Below are positions 14,201 through 29,405 of a stretch of 64,000 bases of DNA, in pieces. The notes under the pieces were generated by a model. It saw only the letters and a program-made list of their open reading frames with translations. It was not told the origin of the DNA and did no database searches. A program made the position numbers and the translations under genes. Source of the stretch: Diplosphaera chodatii (taxonomy: Eukaryota; Chlorophyta; Trebouxiophyceae; Prasiolales; Stichococcaceae); assembly GCA_032358165.1 (NCBI GenBank), contig JAALGY010000053.1, positions 1,798,001 to 1,862,000 of the forward strand. Direction: 5' to 3'. Position 1 is the first letter of the stretch, and the number at the start of each line of letters is the position of its first letter.

Positions 14201-16328
14201 GCCATCGTCGCCCTCGGGCGACCCCGCCGGCATTGTGTGGGACACCTCCTGCAACGGCGTCTGCTGCAGCGGCTCTGCTGCGCTGGCTGTCCGCCCATGG
14301 CTTGGCTGCACGCATGTGCATAACATCGTCAGCACTTCTCTTTGACAGACTGATGATGCCATGTAGGTAGTCCACAGAGCTGCAGGCAAAAGGGCATGGT
14401 TGCATCTTGCTGCTCCTTGGCAAAGGCAATGAAAGGTAGCTCCGCATATGAGTATATTCTTTCAGCGGGTGATACCAAGAATGCGCACCCTGCGGCCCAA
14501 TGACTGCGAGTATCCAGAACGCTGCGGCGTCGGCTCGTCATCTGCAGCGCCTGTTGCCTGGCGCCTGCTGTCGCCGCCACTGGCGGCGCTGCCAACGGTG
14601 CGTGAGGAGCGGGGCACAGCCACCGCTGTGAGCTCGTCCGCAAATAGCCGCATACGGTCCATACGCTCAAGCCCAAGCATCATGTGCAGCACCTGTGCGC
14701 CCCGGGCTAGGCAATGTCATGTCAAGGGCAAGGGGTCCAAGCCAGGCAGCCTACAACCAGCAGCCTGTAAGTCTGTCGAAGATTCACTGGTAGGAGCCAG
14801 GGAGAGATGCCAGTCTGACCCTTGCAGCCGATCACCTTCATGTGCAGTGCAAAGAAAGGGAAGTGCGTAAGGAAGGCATAGCAGCGGGGCGCTGCCACCA
14901 GGTACCGGGACAGCGGCTTGGTGCTGTTTGGATATCTGCTTGCAAGCAGCGCCGGCGGCCGGTGCACCATCTCCTCCATGTAGCAGCACACGCCGTACAG
15001 TGGCAGATTGTCTGCTGCCTGCATGGTGAAGACAGGCACACTGGTCACAGCACGATGAGATTTACCGTGCAGTGCCCCTAATCTGATACTCGCACGAAAG
15101 TATGTTGCTGGTGCATGATCAAACGCTCAGCACATACAGCCACAGTATGTACACTCCCACCTTCAGTAGGAACACAAATGACACGGCGTCATCGTTGGCA
15201 TACTGCTGGCTGTACACGAGCTCGTTCAGCGCGCTCATGGATGGTGTGCGCTCAAGCAGCGTCGGCTGCACGCCGTGCGGGAAGCAAAACGACACGATGT
15301 TTTGGTCTGGCGGCTTGTCTGGCGGGTAGCTGTACAGTATCTGCGCAGCAATCGAGGCACGAGCTCATGTACGATATCAGCGCATGCTTTTGGAATGCAG
15401 GCAGGCTTCACTAGGACAACATAACAGCGTCAAGGTGGTGACCACCAATAGGAGCTGCGTTGTGAGGTGTGCACCTCTCCTGGGAACGGATCACCAATCG
15501 GGGTGCGTCCCGACTTGCCTGGCAGCTCAGGGAGCGCATCTGCACACCCAGTGTCAGTAGTCAGCAGGATGAACACAGTTGGACATTGGGTAATACAAAC
15601 TTGAAGAACGCAGCTCACCTCTACGGGTGCCTGTCTCCTCTGGAGTGGGCACCTGGACTTGTGTGGTGGGCGGAAGACCCTGCAGCCGGTGCACAAGCGC
15701 CCTGAGACTCCCATCGCTGACCAAGCAGGCTGCTACACTCCTGAAAGCAATACACAGATGCTGTGACTCACCACAATGACGAAGCTTTCGAAGCAGTGTC
15801 CTGGCCACTCCACCACCTTCTTCTTGTCCTTGAACTCCTGCGCCCACTCACGCTGCGGCAGGAAACCGGGTATGGTGATAGATTTCCGAGCATGTGTTCG
15901 TGAGCACAGCGTGGCACACTCAGTGACGCGTGCCCACTCGCAATATGTCACAGGGATGCTACCTTCTGGTTCGTCAGAACTTCTGGGTTGAACCAGCTCC
16001 CGCGCTTGACGCTCCGCACTTGTTTCTGCACAAAATGGTTCAGAATGCTTTGGATGGATGTTGCCCTCTGCTGTTTCGAGACTGAAAGGTGCAATAACAT
16101 GTTTGACATGTTTATGGACTGTGAGCCGCAAGCAGCTCGGTCGTCTCCAACCTGCAGGCACGTGAAATTGCCAACAAATCGCCAGAATCGACGGACAGCC
16201 GACGACGGACGCGAACGCTGCCTCCCGCCGTTCAACAGCACTTTTGGAAATACAGGCCTGCCGCCTGTGCCGCTCGGGCAGCGAAAGGATACAAGGTGCG
16301 ACCCGTCGGCCTCGGTCTGCCGTGCCAT
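11293..16328 (-). CDS. DENN (AEX-3) domain protein, probable Rab GEF
   Basis: Tripartite DENN proteins act as guanine-nucleotide exchange factors for Rab GTPases in membrane traffic. The N-terminal exon (MARQTE, 16328) is followed by an exon containing RGSWFNPEVLTNQK and another ending FESFVIV, the pattern seen in plant AEX-3-type proteins. uDENN pieces follow (YPPDKPPDQNIVSFCFPHG, about 15350-15290; an exon with ADNLPLYGVCCYMEEMV near 15020). The core DENN signature is near 12550-12150: PFAWQSLLLPVLP, then PVPFLVGMQHK. dDENN helices lie near 11960-11580, with KERPFVRQFV just before the last intron. The last exons read ETQMFTEFV, then DAVID and a stop at 11293. A Ser/Asp-rich linker at 14690-14100 separates uDENN from the core. 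The start could also be 16388. Not every exon was resolved. Confidence 0.8.
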
Positions 16329-17194
16329 CAGGTCTCGGAGCTGAGGCGAGCGCGACCGGTCGAACGGCCAACGAACGGCGCCGTGCACCGCATCAACAAT
16401 GCTAAGCTATACATAATTGTATGCTGCACACGAATGGCACAGGGCGTCAGTCTGATCCGTCCGAGCATCGCAGATCGCAGCGGAATACGACCAAGCACCA
16501 CTCCAGCTGCAGACCAGCTGAACCACTACCACGCAGTCAACAAGGTCAACAGCTGCGCGCACTGAAGCGTATTGATCCAGTTGCCGCTATCCAGGCCAGG
16601 CTACCAAGACATGGTAGGTCGTCCGGCTGAAACGTGCCTTGCTGCCACCGTCACATCAGCACACGAACACAGTGATGACAGCTGGCACACTTCGCATACA
16701 ACAGCTCACCACACCACGCTCGGCCGTGGGAGCACTGGCAGAGCGACGGTGGTGCGACTGCGACTCCGACTGGGTGCGCTGCGGTGGCGGCGGGGGCCGG
16801 GGCGCAGTCGCTGGCGGCTCACCAGGCGCCCGCTGTCCTCCACGGTCGCCAAAACTGCGCCCAACCGCATTGGCTGCTGCAACCGCCCGTCTGGAGAATG
16901 ACTGGTGGTGGCTCTCCACACCTGTAACAGGAGGGCCTGCTGGTCTGGGCCAAACCTGATACGGTATGCAGAATGTGCTGACAGTGGTCGACCGACCCAG
17001 TGCATATGCATGTACTGCTGTGACACTTTAAGCACGACCCAGTGTATGCGTCTGCCCTGTTGTGAGACTCGACGTACTGTACTCACCGTGGTTAGGCCCG
17101 CTTGCACCCGACTCACCCCTGTGACTGAAAAAGCCACATTTAGGTAGGAAGTCAAACATCCCACGTGTTTATCTCATCACACATATGGCAACCA
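16329..17194. other. Mostly non-coding stretch with one GC-rich block
   Basis: Upstream region of the DENN gene and downstream of the small minus-strand gene. A GC-rich block at 16700-16920 could be an exon on the minus strand: a good tgttacag acceptor precedes it and one frame is Pro/Arg/Ser-rich. I could not join it in phase to the exon at 17195-17334, so it is not called as a gene. Confidence 0.4.
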
Positions 17195-17798
17195 TCATTC
17201 TGAGCTGGCATTGGCCAGCAACAGGTGGATGCACATGGTGCACCTGTCCATCTCGTCTAAGGCTGCTGCGTGTCTGCCATTCAGATCAGGATCCGAGCCA
17301 TCGCCTCCGCCACGGCGAAGGAACGAGAGCATGCCTGCCGACAAAAACAAACTGTTAGTCAGGACCGCCTCTGCTTCGGCATTAGCGATGCAATTCACAC
17401 CAGATCCCAGGCTGCAATGACACTCGGAGGCCGTCTGACTGCCACCTCGAGATGGGGAGGGCTGAGTCTGCTGCAACAGAGCTGCATGCCCATCGCCTCC
17501 GACGTCTGCATTGGCTGCATATGCAGAGCGCGGCGGACGCCCAGACGGCATCTGCTGTACCTCCCGCAGAACTCCTCAGGCCCTTCGCCAGCAATGCACG
17601 AAGAGCATTACATACACTTACAGCCGGCAGCGACACTTCTACCTGTCTGTAGTCCAGCTGATGGCTGCATGTCTGTTCATACGTGGCATTGTGGCAGCAA
17701 AGGTATACACAGGGAAATCGAGCACGGTCAGCAGGTTGACGCTGACTCGTTTCAGGTGTTGGCGCACCGCAATCTCCCCAGGTCGCCACCCTAAGCTG
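17195..17798 (-). CDS. Unrecognised spliced gene, 5' end uncertain
   Basis: Four exons join with matching phases and good splice sites: 17798-17711, 17642-17561, 17514-17401 and 17334-17195 (stop at 17195). Introns are 68, 46 and 66 bases. The acceptor of the last exon is preceded by a CTAAC branch-point-like sequence and a T-rich tract. The product begins within a frame that stays open upstream without a Met, so at least one more 5' exon is expected. It contains LLTVLDFPVEVSLPAV, an alanine/leucine-rich helix, a polar Gly/Ser/Gln linker and a C-terminal helix ending LLLANASSE. I do not recognise the family. It could be a lineage-specific protein or the conserved tail of something larger. Confidence 0.45.
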
Positions 17799-21138
<3,340 letters not shown>

Positions 21139-21724
21139 ACCCTGTCCGCGGGTGATTTGTTCAGTCACTCTCGAGCACCAGATTGTTGGTTTTGTTGATC
21201 CCGGCATTCCAGGGGCATTTCAGATGTAAGTAGGTAGCATAGTGCAAACTAGAGCAGTGGCCTTAGGCTAGTGTGGGGCCGGAGCGGGGCGTACACAGTT
21301 GTTAAGTGTACCGTAGTTTGCAGGTTGTGGTAACAGTGACCAAGACGACCGCCAGAGTGGCAGTGCAGCACTCATGCAGACCAGACGATGAGCCCGACGT
21401 TACTTTATATATTAACGCTCTCAACCTGCATCGTTGACCCCTGCAACGATCGGATTCAGGCTCCAGGGCCGGCATCAGCACTTCAGCAGGCCTGCTGGGG
21501 CGGTGCTGGGCTGCTGGCCCTGGCTGGGCTGCAGCACAGGGCGGGATTCAAGATCCAGATCCAACAGCTGCAACTTGAAAGGTTGCATCTGTCGCTCTTC
21601 ACGCAGCACCTTGCCACGCTTGCAACACGCCGGCACCGTCTGGTGCACCATCACCATTAGAGCGTTTGATCGGGTGCAGTCAGGTCTGATCGCGTGGCCG
21701 CACGCGCCTCAGTCGGCTCGGACC
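21139..21724. other. Intergenic: GFAT 3' UTR and Aurora kinase upstream region
   Basis: No gene seen. Reading frames here are short and lack splice or domain support. Confidence 0.5.
21225..21229 (+). promoter_or_regulatory. Putative TGTAA polyadenylation signal for GFAT
   Basis: TGTAA occurs 87 bases after the GFAT stop codon, a normal distance for a green-algal 3' UTR. Confidence 0.45.
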
Positions 21725-23949
21725 ATGTCGTCAGGCCAGCCAGTGCAGCAACCGTCAGCGCCGGGATTAGACCCAGCCAAGGTACGCCCCACATGCGATT
21801 GCAACCATTAGCTGACGCAACACCTGCACATGATGCACGGATGCTGAAGCTGCCCACGTCCGGAAGCATCCATGCTTTCGATCCTGCAGGAGAATCAGGC
21901 AGCCGACTTCGGGGTAGGAGGGAGCAGACAGCGCAGCAGTAAGACGAAGCGTTCAGACGCCTCAGATGCGGCAGCGGTCCATGGTGGAAGGCGGCCGCCC
22001 CTCAGCCCGGTGGCCAACCAGTCAGAACCAGCAGGGAAGCGGCAGCGGGCGGCGGACATGCCACCGCCTCCCCCACGACCAGGCAAGGCATCAGCAACGC
22101 CTCCCGCAGCCGCATCCAGCAGCAGACCTGCCACAGTAACGCTGGCGCCGCCAGTGCGGCCAGGTGACAGCATCAGAGACAGCGCGCGAGCATCCGCTGG
22201 CATGCACGGCAGCAGCGCCAGCGCAGCCAAGGACCGTCGGTGGCAGCTCTCAGAGTTCGATATCGGCAAGCCGCTCGGCAAGGGCAAGTTCGGCAACGTG
22301 TACCTAGCCAGAGAAAAGAGCAGCAAATACATTGTGGCGCTGAAGGTGCGCACCAGACATCGTACAGTGGCACCTGTCCCTGATGCAGGCAAAACTAAGA
22401 TCGGGCAATGCGAGTGGCTTCTGTAGCTGCAAACCACTGTTTGTCAGCCTCCGTCCTGTGCTTCTTGTGGGTGACGCTGATCATCTGGCGCCAGGTGCTG
22501 TTCAAATCACAGCTGGAGCACTCAAAGGTGGAGCACCAGCTCAGGCGTGAGATTGAGATCCAGTCGCACTTGCGACATCCCAACATCCTCCGACTGTACG
22601 GCTACTTCTATGATGAGGTACATGCCTGCTGAGCATCCAACAACAGAGTCCATGATGGTGTGCATACCACATGTCTGGCATAGCAACACGATGATATGCT
22701 GTGCTGGATGGAGCTGTGATGATTGGTGCAGACGAAGGTCTACCTTATTCTGGAGTTTGCCGCAAAAGGAGAGCTCTACAAGCAGTTGCAGGCGCAGAAT
22801 CATTTCTCAGAGGCGACGACGGCGACGTGAGCATCTTTGGAAGGCCTGGCGCATGCTGACGAAACTTCTGTGGTGCTTGCATATAATTGGGACAGACCGC
22901 AGGTATCGACTGGACATCATGTTGTGCAGGTACATTGCGTCGCTGGCAAAGGCACTCTCGTACTGCCATTCGAAGCATGTCATCCACCGTGATATCAAGC
23001 CCGAGAATCTGCTGCTAGGCTTGAAGGTAAGCATGCCGTCTGGCAGAGCCAATCATCAGATTGCATGCAGTCCGGGGTCCGACATTTTGACCATTACAGT
23101 GACACATTGACTGGCCACTCTGTTGCAAATTATGAATGCAGCGCTGTGTTCTACAAAGCAGCTCTGGTGCTGCAGGGCGACCTGAAGATTGCGGATTTCG
23201 GCTGGTCGGTGCACGCGCCCAACAGCCGACGGAAGACGATGTGCGGGACGCTGGACTACCTGCCGCCCGAGATGGTCGAGGGCTCCTACCACGACTCGAA
23301 GGTCAGTCCGTTCTCGCCTGCATTCCTGTACACAGTGATGGCATGTTGCGGCTGCAAGCTGCATCTGTGAGCTGAAGGAAAAACTCCGTGTGTGTGTGTG
23401 TTATTACCACATTATTGATCACTCGTTGCAGGTGGATGTATGGAGCCTGGGCGTGCTCTGCTATGAGTTTTTGTATGGTGTGCCACCCTTTGAGGCGGAG
23501 TCGCACACAGAGACATATAACCGCATCATCCATGTGGACAAGTGCGCCGCCACTTGCCTTGGTTGCCTGCAGTCGAGCCGCACGGTGCTGCGATGCTCAT
23601 TGTATGGCAAGGCATAAACCGCCAGTCTGACGGTCGGTCGCAGGTCTCTCAAGTTCCCACCTGAGCCGCGGAAGGACGCAGAGTTTGACGTGACATCTGT
23701 GAAGATCAGCGCCGGGGCCGAGGACCTGATTCGCAAAGTGAGCCAGCAACTCCAACTGGATCCATCTCCCAACAACATATTTTGCATGATGGCTCATCGC
23801 TGCGTCTGACAGCAGCAGCACGCTGACCGACTTGACGTTTTGAACACTCGCAGCTGCTCGTGAAGCACCCAAAGGAGCGGATGGAGCTGCACAACGTGCT
23901 GCAGCACCCCTGGATAGTCGGCAATGCCAACCCTGCCGTCCTGCGGTAG
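21725..23949 (+). CDS. AUR: Aurora-type Ser/Thr kinase, nine exons
   Basis: Mitotic kinase acting on histone H3, spindle and cytokinesis targets. Exons are 21725-21781, 21890-22345, 22495-22617, 22732-22826, 22930-23026, 23176-23301, 23432-23541, 23644-23737 and 23854-23949, all joining in phase. The N-terminal ~135 residues are disordered, Pro/Ser/Ala-rich, with basic patches. The kinase domain starts [18 protein letters not shown]. It has the ATP lysine in VALK at the end of exon 2, [17 protein letters not shown], and the Aurora activation loop [16 protein letters not shown] with its Thr. The C-lobe ends with HPWIV. DFGWSV and the T-loop distinguish it from other AGC kinases. It runs the same way as GFAT and converges on IspD. 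A (GT)n tract sits in the intron before exon 7. Confidence 0.95.
23387..23401. repeat. Short (GT)n microsatellite in an Aurora kinase intron
   Basis: About seven GT dinucleotides inside the intron 23302-23431. Confidence 0.7.
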
Positions 23950-24317
23950 CACAGCGCACAGCAGCAACAGGATGATCCTGCTTGCCCGTTTTGCCATCAG
24001 CCTACGGTATATATTGTTCTTGTGGCGTGTATGTACTAGTGACTGCACTTTTAGGGGTTTGCGCAGAACCTATCAGTCTGGTTTCACTCGTCGTTGCAAC
24101 CGTGGGGGTGTTTCTGATGTCTTGGGGGTTGCAGCATCAACGCTTACGGGAGAGTGCCCATGGACCAGTGACCGATGCCATCGAAAGATGCTAAGCTTCA
24201 GAAAGCTGTATTTCACCGTACGGTATGCAAAAAACTGCCGTATACCGTGATGTCCCGAACTGGTTCTTTGCAGCCGCCGACTAGAGTTTTGTCAGTCTAC
24301 CATGAACATGTGCGGAG
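23950..24317. other. Convergent 3' intergenic region (Aurora kinase / IspD)
   Basis: Holds both 3' UTRs. No gene seen. Confidence 0.5.
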
Positions 24318-26040
24318 TCAGGCATGCACCACGGCGCCTGCCCGGTGCTCTCTGAGGAAACCCTCTGCCACGGACATGTCATCTGGTGTAGTCACCTGCA
24401 CGCCAGTGTGACGTCCAGCTCATGGCATCAACACTGCAGTTGAGCAGCGCACAGATGGCGCAAGCACCACGCAGCTCGCAAAGATGTGACCCCCTGGCAT
24501 CACCTTGATGTTGGAGTAGGAGCCGTAGGTAATCTTCACTGGCTTGCCCAGCGCTTCGATGATCGACACATCGTCAGTGACCTCTAATGACTGCTGCTGG
24601 ACCAGCTTGAAGCCGGCTGTGAGCAGCTCAGGCCTCATGACCTGCAAAACCGCGTCATGTAATCAGCACGCGACCGCTTTCATTTGCATGTCATGTGCTC
24701 CACCTTTGGCAGTGCGGACGCGTTCAAACTGCAGATGAATACCAGACACCAGCGGCTGGTGTCTGGATGGAGACAACGCGTTTAGGTCAGTTTGCAGCAG
24801 GGCACCTGTGGCGTCTGCACTTCGACCAGCCTCGAGCGCTGCAGCGTCCTGACAACTGCGCTGTTGCTGTCCACCTCCTTGATAGTCGGCTTCACAGCCA
24901 CACCCAGCACCGCTGCGCCGACCTGATGCCACACAAGCAGTCACATCAGCATCGCTGCCCGCCATGCGTACGTTTGTCACACATACTGGCAGCTTCAGAC
25001 CAACGTGCTGGGCGCGAATAGATGATGCCGTACAGCACGCTTGGTAAGGCGAGGCTGGCCGCACCTGCAAAGCATCCAACAGGCAGCGGGATGTGTCCTC
25101 TGCAGTCACCAGGGGCCGCGCCGAGTCGTGGATGGCGACAAGCGTGGCGCTGGACGATATGGCCTGCAGATGTACGACACAAGCAGCATCAGCCTGACAT
25201 GACAGAGCAGTGTCGTCGTGCATCGAACTGTATTGCATTCCACGCTGTGCAGCTGCTGCACTCCCGCAGCAGGCGGGCGGCCGACCTGGAACCCGTTGTA
25301 CACGCTGTCCTGCCGCTCCTTGCCGGGTCGTGCAAAGCTGAGCGGCTTGCGATCGCTGGCTGGCAGGCTGTTCAGCGCATCGGTGAAGAGCTGCCTGCAC
25401 AGACGCACAGGCCATCACACCAGCATGCCACATGCAGCAGTGGAAGGGCGAGCTTTCTTGAGACAAAGTAGATTTTCTTGTGCTTCAGTGTCAGCTCACT
25501 TGTAATCTGCTTCGCACACCACCACAATTTCGCCAATCTCACGCATGCTAGCGAACGTCTGCAGGCTGTAGGTCGCGATGGGCTGCCCCAGAATAGTCAG
25601 ATACTGCTTCGGGATGGGGGCCTGCACAGCATTGGAAGAACTGCTGCTCAGCTGATCACTGCGAGAGCATTGGAGCAAGGAGCCAGATGGGCCAATGCCT
25701 GCAGCACAACAGCGCTCGGCTCACCCCCATGCGCTTGCCCACCCCTCCAGCAAGGAGCACCAGGCTGACGCCACCGTCAGGCACCAGCTGCGCCTGCACA
25801 CACCAACGCCACCATATGACCCCATCGTGAGGATGTAACCGTGGATACTGTGACGCTGCGCAGCATCTCACTGCTGCGCACCGAGTCTGGGGCAGACTGC
25901 GACCGGCAAACCAAACGCCGGACTGCCTGCTGCTGACGTGCTGAAACGCTGGCGCGCTGCGGCTTACACGCCGCCTGGAATGCCCGTCGCTGAAATCGCA
26001 CCGGGCCCACACCTGACTCGTGGACGGCAGGGAAGTGCAA
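24318..26040 (-). CDS. ISPD: 2-C-methyl-D-erythritol 4-phosphate cytidylyltransferase (IspD), plastid
   Basis: Third enzyme of the plastid MEP isoprenoid pathway, joining CTP to methylerythritol phosphate. In order: an N-terminal 65-80 residue leader rich in Arg/Ser/Ala with few acids (from Met at 26040), then [13 protein letters not shown] (nucleotide-binding loop), [83 protein letters not shown] with GSYSNIKV, and the last exon [13 protein letters not shown] ending at TGA 24318. All catalytic-core motifs are present. The first intron is only 46 bases (25794-25839), phase 0, with an alternative donor nearby. A longer 5' frame to 26156 exists, but its sequence is not leader-like. The gene is divergent from the SAP-domain gene. 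Confidence 0.93.
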
Positions 26041-26779
26041 TCAATAGCTGTGCGGGACATGATGCACGAGCTGATGACATCAGCGTGCACATTCTGCTGG
26101 CCACTGACCAGGTTGCCGTGATGTGTGGGCGTGCGGTCCTGCGTGGTGGTGGGCACATCTTCTGCCGCAGGATTGTACTGCCGCCCTCATGATCTCGTTC
26201 GCGGCAGACACAGCAGGGCGTCAGGCGTGGACCAACTTGTGGAGCTGCGCAAGCTGCCGCCTCCGTCGCAACTGGTGGAGCTGCTGGCCCTTCTGCCAGG
26301 CAAGGCAGCGGTACACAGATTAGGACTAAACGTGGCTACCCCGTTGAATATGCAGATGCCGCCACAGATGCTTGCACAGCTTTCTTGACGGCCCCAAGCT
26401 AAAGCAGTAGCCTGTCTGCTGGCATTTGCATGTGCTAATGATCGCCGTAAACGGCGACGTAGGGGCTGCAACTCCGGAAGCCTGCTCTGAGATTTGCTGA
26501 CACATCATTACGTACCCACAGCGCCCACGTCGAATTCAAGTCATGCCAGGGTTTGGCAGCCAAGCGACAGCTGCAATTGGCACATGACACATGACCGTTT
26601 GCCAGTTGCTGATCAAATACACGCAAGACGTAACCTCAGGAACAGCACACGCTCCTGCAGTCCGCCTGACGATCTCAGCTATACCAGCAAGTCTGCGCGG
26701 GCAAGTTACGTGTTTGCCAGAAGATAACTTGTGTTGCTCCGTTTGAAGGTGGTATCTCTGCCAAAGTCCACGGGCAGCC
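26041..26779. other. Divergent intergenic region (IspD / SAP-domain gene)
   Basis: Shared upstream region of two divergent genes. No supported gene inside. Confidence 0.5.
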
Positions 26780-29405
26780 ATGCCGCCAAGACCGTCGAAG
26801 GAATTGCAGGACGCGCTGGACATAGAAGAGATGGAGGAGGTCAAGTATGCCTCCTATGCTGAGCTGCGCAGCTGGTGTCGGCAGGTCGGGGTGTCGGGGG
26901 CCGGGTGGGTTGTTATGCCCTCCTTCTGTACTGATCTGCATGGGCAGACAGCGAGAACATTCGGTATATGTTTCTTGGCATATCTGACAATCAGCAGCCT
27001 GGCCTGGCCCTGCGGTGTGTGGGGAAAGGGCTGCAGCTGTGCAGGCGGATGTCAACAATCTGCTGCCCACCAAGAGGACTTTGCAATCGCGAGCGCTGCC
27101 GTACACGCACGAAATGCTTGCAGATGTACACGATAGATCAGGTTTCAGACGACGAACTCACATACCTGCAGGAAGGCCGACGTGCTGAAAGAGCGCGTTC
27201 TGGAGGCATTGGAGAAGCGGCAGAGGAAGGACGCCAAAGCTGCAGAGAAGGATGCCAAAGCTGCAGAGGCAGCCAGCCACATCCCGCTGAGCGATGAGCC
27301 GAAGAGCCCGAAGAGCGGCGTGAAACGGCGGCACCGCAAGCTGAGCATGCTGCAGCAGGTGACGCAGGAAACACACAGTTGCAAAGCATGTGACGCAGGA
27401 AACACACAGTTGCAAAGCATACCTGACGATGTGCATCCCGGTGTGCCCAGCATGTCAGGGCATGGTTACGATGGCTGCAGACATCGCCTTGCAGGAGGCG
27501 CAAGGCGCCGCCGAGGCGGCAGGGGAGCAAGCAGAGCAAGTGGAGGACAAAGCGGAGGACATCGCGCACGTCGTCAGGGATGCTGCAGTCAAGGGTGCCA
27601 AGGACTTGAATGCAGCGTGGGACGCGGCAAAGGAACAGATTGCGCCCGTCACGGAGCGGCCCATCTCCGAGACACGGGCGGAAGCGGCCAACTATGCATC
27701 GAATGTGGTGCGCAGCTGCAGGGTGCTGCTTGCAGCAGAGATGCAGTGCGGCCCGTGCGTAATGCAAGTTTACCCTGCACTCCTGACACTGTAGTTGCAC
27801 CAGAAGGTCAAGTCCCCATTCTCAGGGCCTGCTTTTTGGCTGCGATGCAGTTGTCGAGGCTGCAGGACAGTGTGGCCGGCTGGGTGCCTAGCGGCACATC
27901 ATGGCGGCTGCTGCTGGTCGTATTCCTGCTGGGGACGCTGGCCGGCGCTGGCCTGACCATGCTGGCACACCCGCACGCCTGGTGCGTGTCACCATGCACA
28001 CCACCCCCCTGCCTCCCCCGCACAGGCTGCTACGTCTTGTTCTTCTCAATTTTACTGATAGGGCAACCGGGCGAACAGCCAGCAATGAGTGCCGAAATGC
28101 TTCACTGCTGCAACAGGCAGGATGTACGGCACCGGACGAACGCTGTCGTGACCACCGCCACTGATGGTGCCGGCACAATCTACCGCAGTGCCAGCCAAGC
28201 ATGGTCAGAAGCCTTCCCGCGAGGCCAGTGGGCCAATGAGGTATTGCTCTGCTTGCATCTGCACACGCTCAGGTGCAAGTGTGGCCTGCTCTGCACGTCA
28301 GTGGTGCGGCAGCCGTGGTCGACCCTGCTCTCAGAAGAGTGAGGCGCAGCACATCGGGACCCCGGCACGTGACGCCGAGTCACGGCGCGCTGCAGGGCAG
28401 TGACGGGCGGGTGCCGTTGCACTGCAGGGCGGCGCTGGCGGGGGAGGCACTCCCGATGTTGCTGCCGCCGCCTGACGCCGGCCTGTGGGGCCACGTCGCG
28501 GCCGATGTGCGCGCCCTCTCCCCCCTGGAGGGAGGCGCGCCCCTGCGCAAGGTCGGCACCGCACCCTGCGCCGTTGTTCGAATTTCTGGCAGACTGCATC
28601 CCACCCGTGGGCTTGACGCAACTGCAGGGTATGAAGTTGCTGTCGGCCCCACAGCAGACCATGCAAACCCTGCTGGGCTGTTCCGGAACTTGGACAATTT
28701 CTGACGCTTTTGCTGCTGGCTCAGGGGCTGGGGCTGCTGCTGGTGTGCAGCACGGCGCAGCAGTGCGCGGCAGCGGTGCAAGGCCTGCGGACACACGTCC
28801 CAGAGCCCTGCACCGACTGCCTGTTGGTGATCCAGGTGCAATGCTCTCCTGTCACGGCTGCACTATCTACTGGCCCAATCTGCAGATGCACCATTTGGCT
28901 GATGATGCCTCGCATGTATCTTGTGGACCGACGGTGTGCTGTCGTTGCCTGACAGGGGGGTGAGCTGGCTGGGGGTACAGCAGAAGTCCGTGGGCAGCTG
29001 CAGCAACGGTTGGTGACGACGCTGCAGCGATGCCCGTATGCTGCCATAGTGCTGGACACCGCGACCATTGCTGCAGCGCCAGAGGCTGGGCTGCCGGTGC
29101 TGATCAACGCACTTAGCGAGCAGGGACACTTTCAGCAGGACGGGCAGCAGATCCCAACCAGCTCAGCTGTGTATGTGGTCACCATGGCATTGCCAGCTGG
29201 CGACAGTCTCACAGCAGCGGCAGCCGCCGCCGGCGAGGACGCCTTCAAGTCGGCAGCCAAGGCAGCACTCGTCCAGGTGCTGTCTGGATCAGAGGGCGCA
29301 TCCACCAGTGGCCTGGCTGAAGCACTGCGACGCCGACTGGATGTGGTCGCGCCCGCCCGTGGCTCTGGCCTCTACATGCAGGCGGCGGTTGCTGATGGAA
29401 CTTGA
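26780..29405 (+). CDS. SAP-domain, single-TM protein with degenerate AAA-like C-terminal domain (LAP1-like?)
   Basis: Exons read with phases: 26780-26904, 27172-27358, 27459-27707, 27851-27981, and from 28026; later exons are approximate. Exons 1-2 join to a SAP/helix-extension-helix motif (YAELRSWCRQVGVSGAGKAD followed by VLKERVLEAL). Then come a Lys/Ala-rich helix, a basic SGVKRRHRK patch that could be a nuclear signal, an Ala/Glu-rich amphipathic segment, and one hydrophobic span (WRLLLVVFLLGTLAGAGLTML, about 27895-27957). The C-terminal part has LGLLLVCSTAQQCAAAVQ and, after an intron, CPYAAIVLDTATIAAAPEAG. It then continues to VYVVTMALP and ends at 29405. This resembles an AAA+ fold without an intact Walker A. 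The order nucleic-acid-binding head, membrane span, inactive AAA-like lumenal domain recalls inner-nuclear-membrane proteins such as LAP1. That function is inference. Two adjacent genes remain possible, split near 28340. Confidence 0.6.
27359..27420 (+). repeat. Perfect 31-base tandem duplication containing a splice donor
   Basis: 27359-27389 and 27390-27420 are identical and each begins GTGACGCAGG. The first copy starts exactly at the donor of intron 2 in the SAP-domain gene, so the intron carries two candidate donors in tandem. Confidence 0.95.

Noticed and set aside
16700..16920. Possible terminal exon of the small minus-strand gene, Pro/Arg/Ser-rich
   Set aside because: The acceptor is good, but no donor in 17195-17334 joins it in a phase that keeps the best frame open. 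Left as unannotated.
27359..27420. 31-base repeat as a CRISPR-like unit
   Set aside because: Only two copies, directly adjacent with no spacer, in a eukaryotic intron.
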